Below, piece after piece: positions 7,186 through 8,184 of a stretch of 8,184 nt of DNA. The DNA is taken from assembly GCA_003520315.1 (NCBI GenBank), contig DOVA01000137.1, positions 950-9,133 on the forward strand, given 5' to 3'. The notes under the pieces are model-generated. The model saw nothing but the letters and a program-made list of their open reading frames with translations, did not search any database and had not been told where the DNA came from. Origin of the DNA: Rikenellaceae bacterium (GTDB taxonomy: Bacteria; Bacteroidota; Bacteroidia; Bacteroidales; UBA932). Within the stretch, counting starts at the first letter, position 1. Each line of letters starts with the position of its first letter. The position numbers were made by a program, and so were the translations under genes.

Positions 7186-8090
7186 TGATTAGCAGGCAAA
7201 GGCAGGCTCTATTAATGGGAGGGATGGTAGTCCTTTGCTGGGCTACTGTAGCGACAGCTTTTAAGATTGCTTTGGCTGAGATGAGCTATCTTCAATTACT
7301 ATTGATTTCATCTATCATTGCCTTAGTAATATGTTTTGTTGAACTCTTGCGGAGCGGTAAGTTTGGTGAAGTTTTGCAGTTATTGTGTCGCAAAAATGCC
7401 CGCAAAGTGGGTGTTTTGATGCTTCAGGCTCTTCTTGCCCCTTTCCTTTATTATCTTGTATTGTTTAAGGCTTATTCGTTATTGCCAGCCCAGATAGCAC
7501 AGCCTCTCAATTATTCCTGGCAGGTGGTGCTGATATTGATGATGTCGCTTTTTTACAGGCAAAAACTTTCTTTAAGGCAACTCACAGGTGTTTTGATTTG
7601 TTTTACCGGTGTTATATCGCTTTCTCTCAACGGGGAGGCTGATATCTCAGGCAAACTCTCTGTTTTGGGTATTGCACTTGCTCTTGGAAGCTCGCTGATT
7701 TGGTCTTCATACTGGATTCTTAAGCTTAAAAACGAAATGGATCCTGTGGTTGAGCTGTTCTTTAATTTTCTTTTTGGTTCTGTTTATCTGATAATCATTT
7801 CATTTTTTACTCCAATGGAGTGGCCTTCTTTACGGGGGTTTGGTGCTGCTGTTTACGTTGGGTGTTTCGAGATGGGATTTACTTTTATCCTTTGGGCCAA
7901 AGCTCTTAGAATGGCTGAGAACAAGATCTCGCTTACACAGTTAACTTATCTTTCTCCTTTGCTTTCTCTGATTTTGATTCATTTTATTCTTGGAGAGAAT
8001 ATTACCTATCTCACTGTTCTGGGGCTGGCTTTGGTGATAGGGGGCATTTATATAACCAATAAGAGAGTATCTGCTCCAGGGGAATCTTAG
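7185..8090 (+). CDS. EamA/DMT-superfamily inner-membrane transporter
   Basis: A 301-residue, very hydrophobic protein with about ten predicted transmembrane helices arranged as two EamA repeats (roughly residues 5-150 and 155-290), the usual size for drug/metabolite transporter superfamily permeases. The first helix carries the typical GGMVVLCWATVATAFK pattern. Each repeat ends in a characteristic last-helix pattern: LTGVLICFTGVISLS in the first half and LGLALVIGGIYITNK in the second. The LTYLSPLLSLILIHFILGE segment near residue 255 corresponds to the conserved pre-terminal helix pair. Family members export or import small metabolites such as amino acids; the substrate here is unknown. I prefer ATG 7185, which overlaps the aminopeptidase stop as TGATG. 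The in-frame GTG at 7182 would add one residue and a 4-nt overlap and cannot be excluded. The tight junction means co-expression with the aminopeptidase, which hints at, but does not show, a link to amino-acid handling. Confidence 0.93.
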   Translation: MISRQRQALLMGGMVVLCWATVATAFKIALAEMSYLQLLLISSIIALVICFVELLRSGKFGEVLQLLCRKNARKVGVLMLQALLAPFLYYLVLFKAYSLLPAQIAQPLNYSWQVVLILMMSLFYRQKLSLRQLTGVLICFTGVISLSLNGEADISGKLSVLGIALALGSSLIWSSYWILKLKNEMDPVVELFFNFLFGSVYLIIISFFTPMEWPSLRGFGAAVYVGCFEMGFTFILWAKALRMAENKISLTQLTYLSPLLSLILIHFILGENITYLTVLGLALVIGGIYITNKRVSAPGES

Positions 8091-8094
8091 CAGG

Positions 8095-8184
8095 ATGGTT
8101 CTATTTAAGAGATACATCAGAGATACAGCGTTGAAATTTGGCATGAAAGGATTTTTTAATAACTTTGCAATCCCAATATGGTAC
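8095..8184 (+). CDS. Start of an unidentified gene, truncated by window end
   Basis: An ATG at 8095, four bases after the transporter stop, opens a frame that stays open for 30 codons to the window edge (MVLFKRYIRD at the start, FAIPIWY at the end). The short gap matches the close packing of the other genes, and an AGG lies immediately before the ATG, though too near for a normal ribosome site. I do not recognise the family from 30 residues. The N-terminus is basic and then moderately hydrophobic, without a clear signal peptide. A later in-frame ATG at 8143 is an alternative start. It could also be chance open frame. Confidence 0.45.
   Translation, partial: MVLFKRYIRDTALKFGMKGFFNNFAIPIWY

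Noticed and set aside
8091..8184. Terminator or intergenic region after the transporter
   Set aside because: I found no inverted repeat followed by a T-run. The open frame beginning at 8095 suggests the gene cluster continues.

Overview
The window is a dense, one-directional block of seven recognisable protein genes plus the start of an eighth, all on the + strand. It looks like a chromosomal segment of a Bacteroidota member, probably a Bacteroidales-type organism. The reasons are the Bacteroidetes-type PurM (its GMVHCTGGAQTK and NMGHRLE blocks differ from the E. coli form), weak or absent Shine-Dalgarno sites before several genes, AT-rich sequence, two lipoproteins of Bacteroidota style, and a TAnnTTTG box of the Bacteroides -7 kind. 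This assignment is inferred from sequence character, not from a database search. I see no mobile element, CRISPR array, tRNA or rRNA gene.

Layout: (1) the 3' three-quarters of purM (purine synthesis), cut by the left edge; (2) an unusual lipoprotein carrying a complete Asp/Glu-racemase (MurI-like) active site; (3) a WRN/RNase D-type DEDDy 3'-5' exonuclease; (4) an RlmI-family 23S rRNA cytosine methyltransferase; (5) a free methionine-(R)-sulfoxide reductase of the GAF type; (6) a lipoprotein M1 zinc aminopeptidase; (7) an EamA/DMT-family membrane transporter; (8) an unidentified frame starting at 8095 and running off the right edge.

The genes are packed with overlaps or gaps of 20 nt or less, including TAATG and TGATG stop-start junctions, so most are probably co-transcribed and several translationally coupled. 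One possible internal promoter lies before the methionine sulfoxide reductase. There is no non-coding stretch longer than about 20 nt, and I saw no convincing terminator hairpin.

Most genes are conserved housekeeping or maintenance functions. The standout is gene 2: a glutamate-racemase-like enzyme, normally cytoplasmic and about 265 residues long, here about 465 residues, with a lipoprotein signal peptide, a roughly 65-residue insertion inside the catalytic region and a C-terminal extension, yet with every catalytic residue I could check retained. It suggests a racemase acting in the cell envelope. The M1 aminopeptidase four genes downstream is also predicted to be a periplasm-facing lipoprotein. 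A second small oddity is the racemase-exonuclease junction, where a strong ribosome binding site serves a five-codon mini-ORF that ends exactly on the exonuclease start codon.
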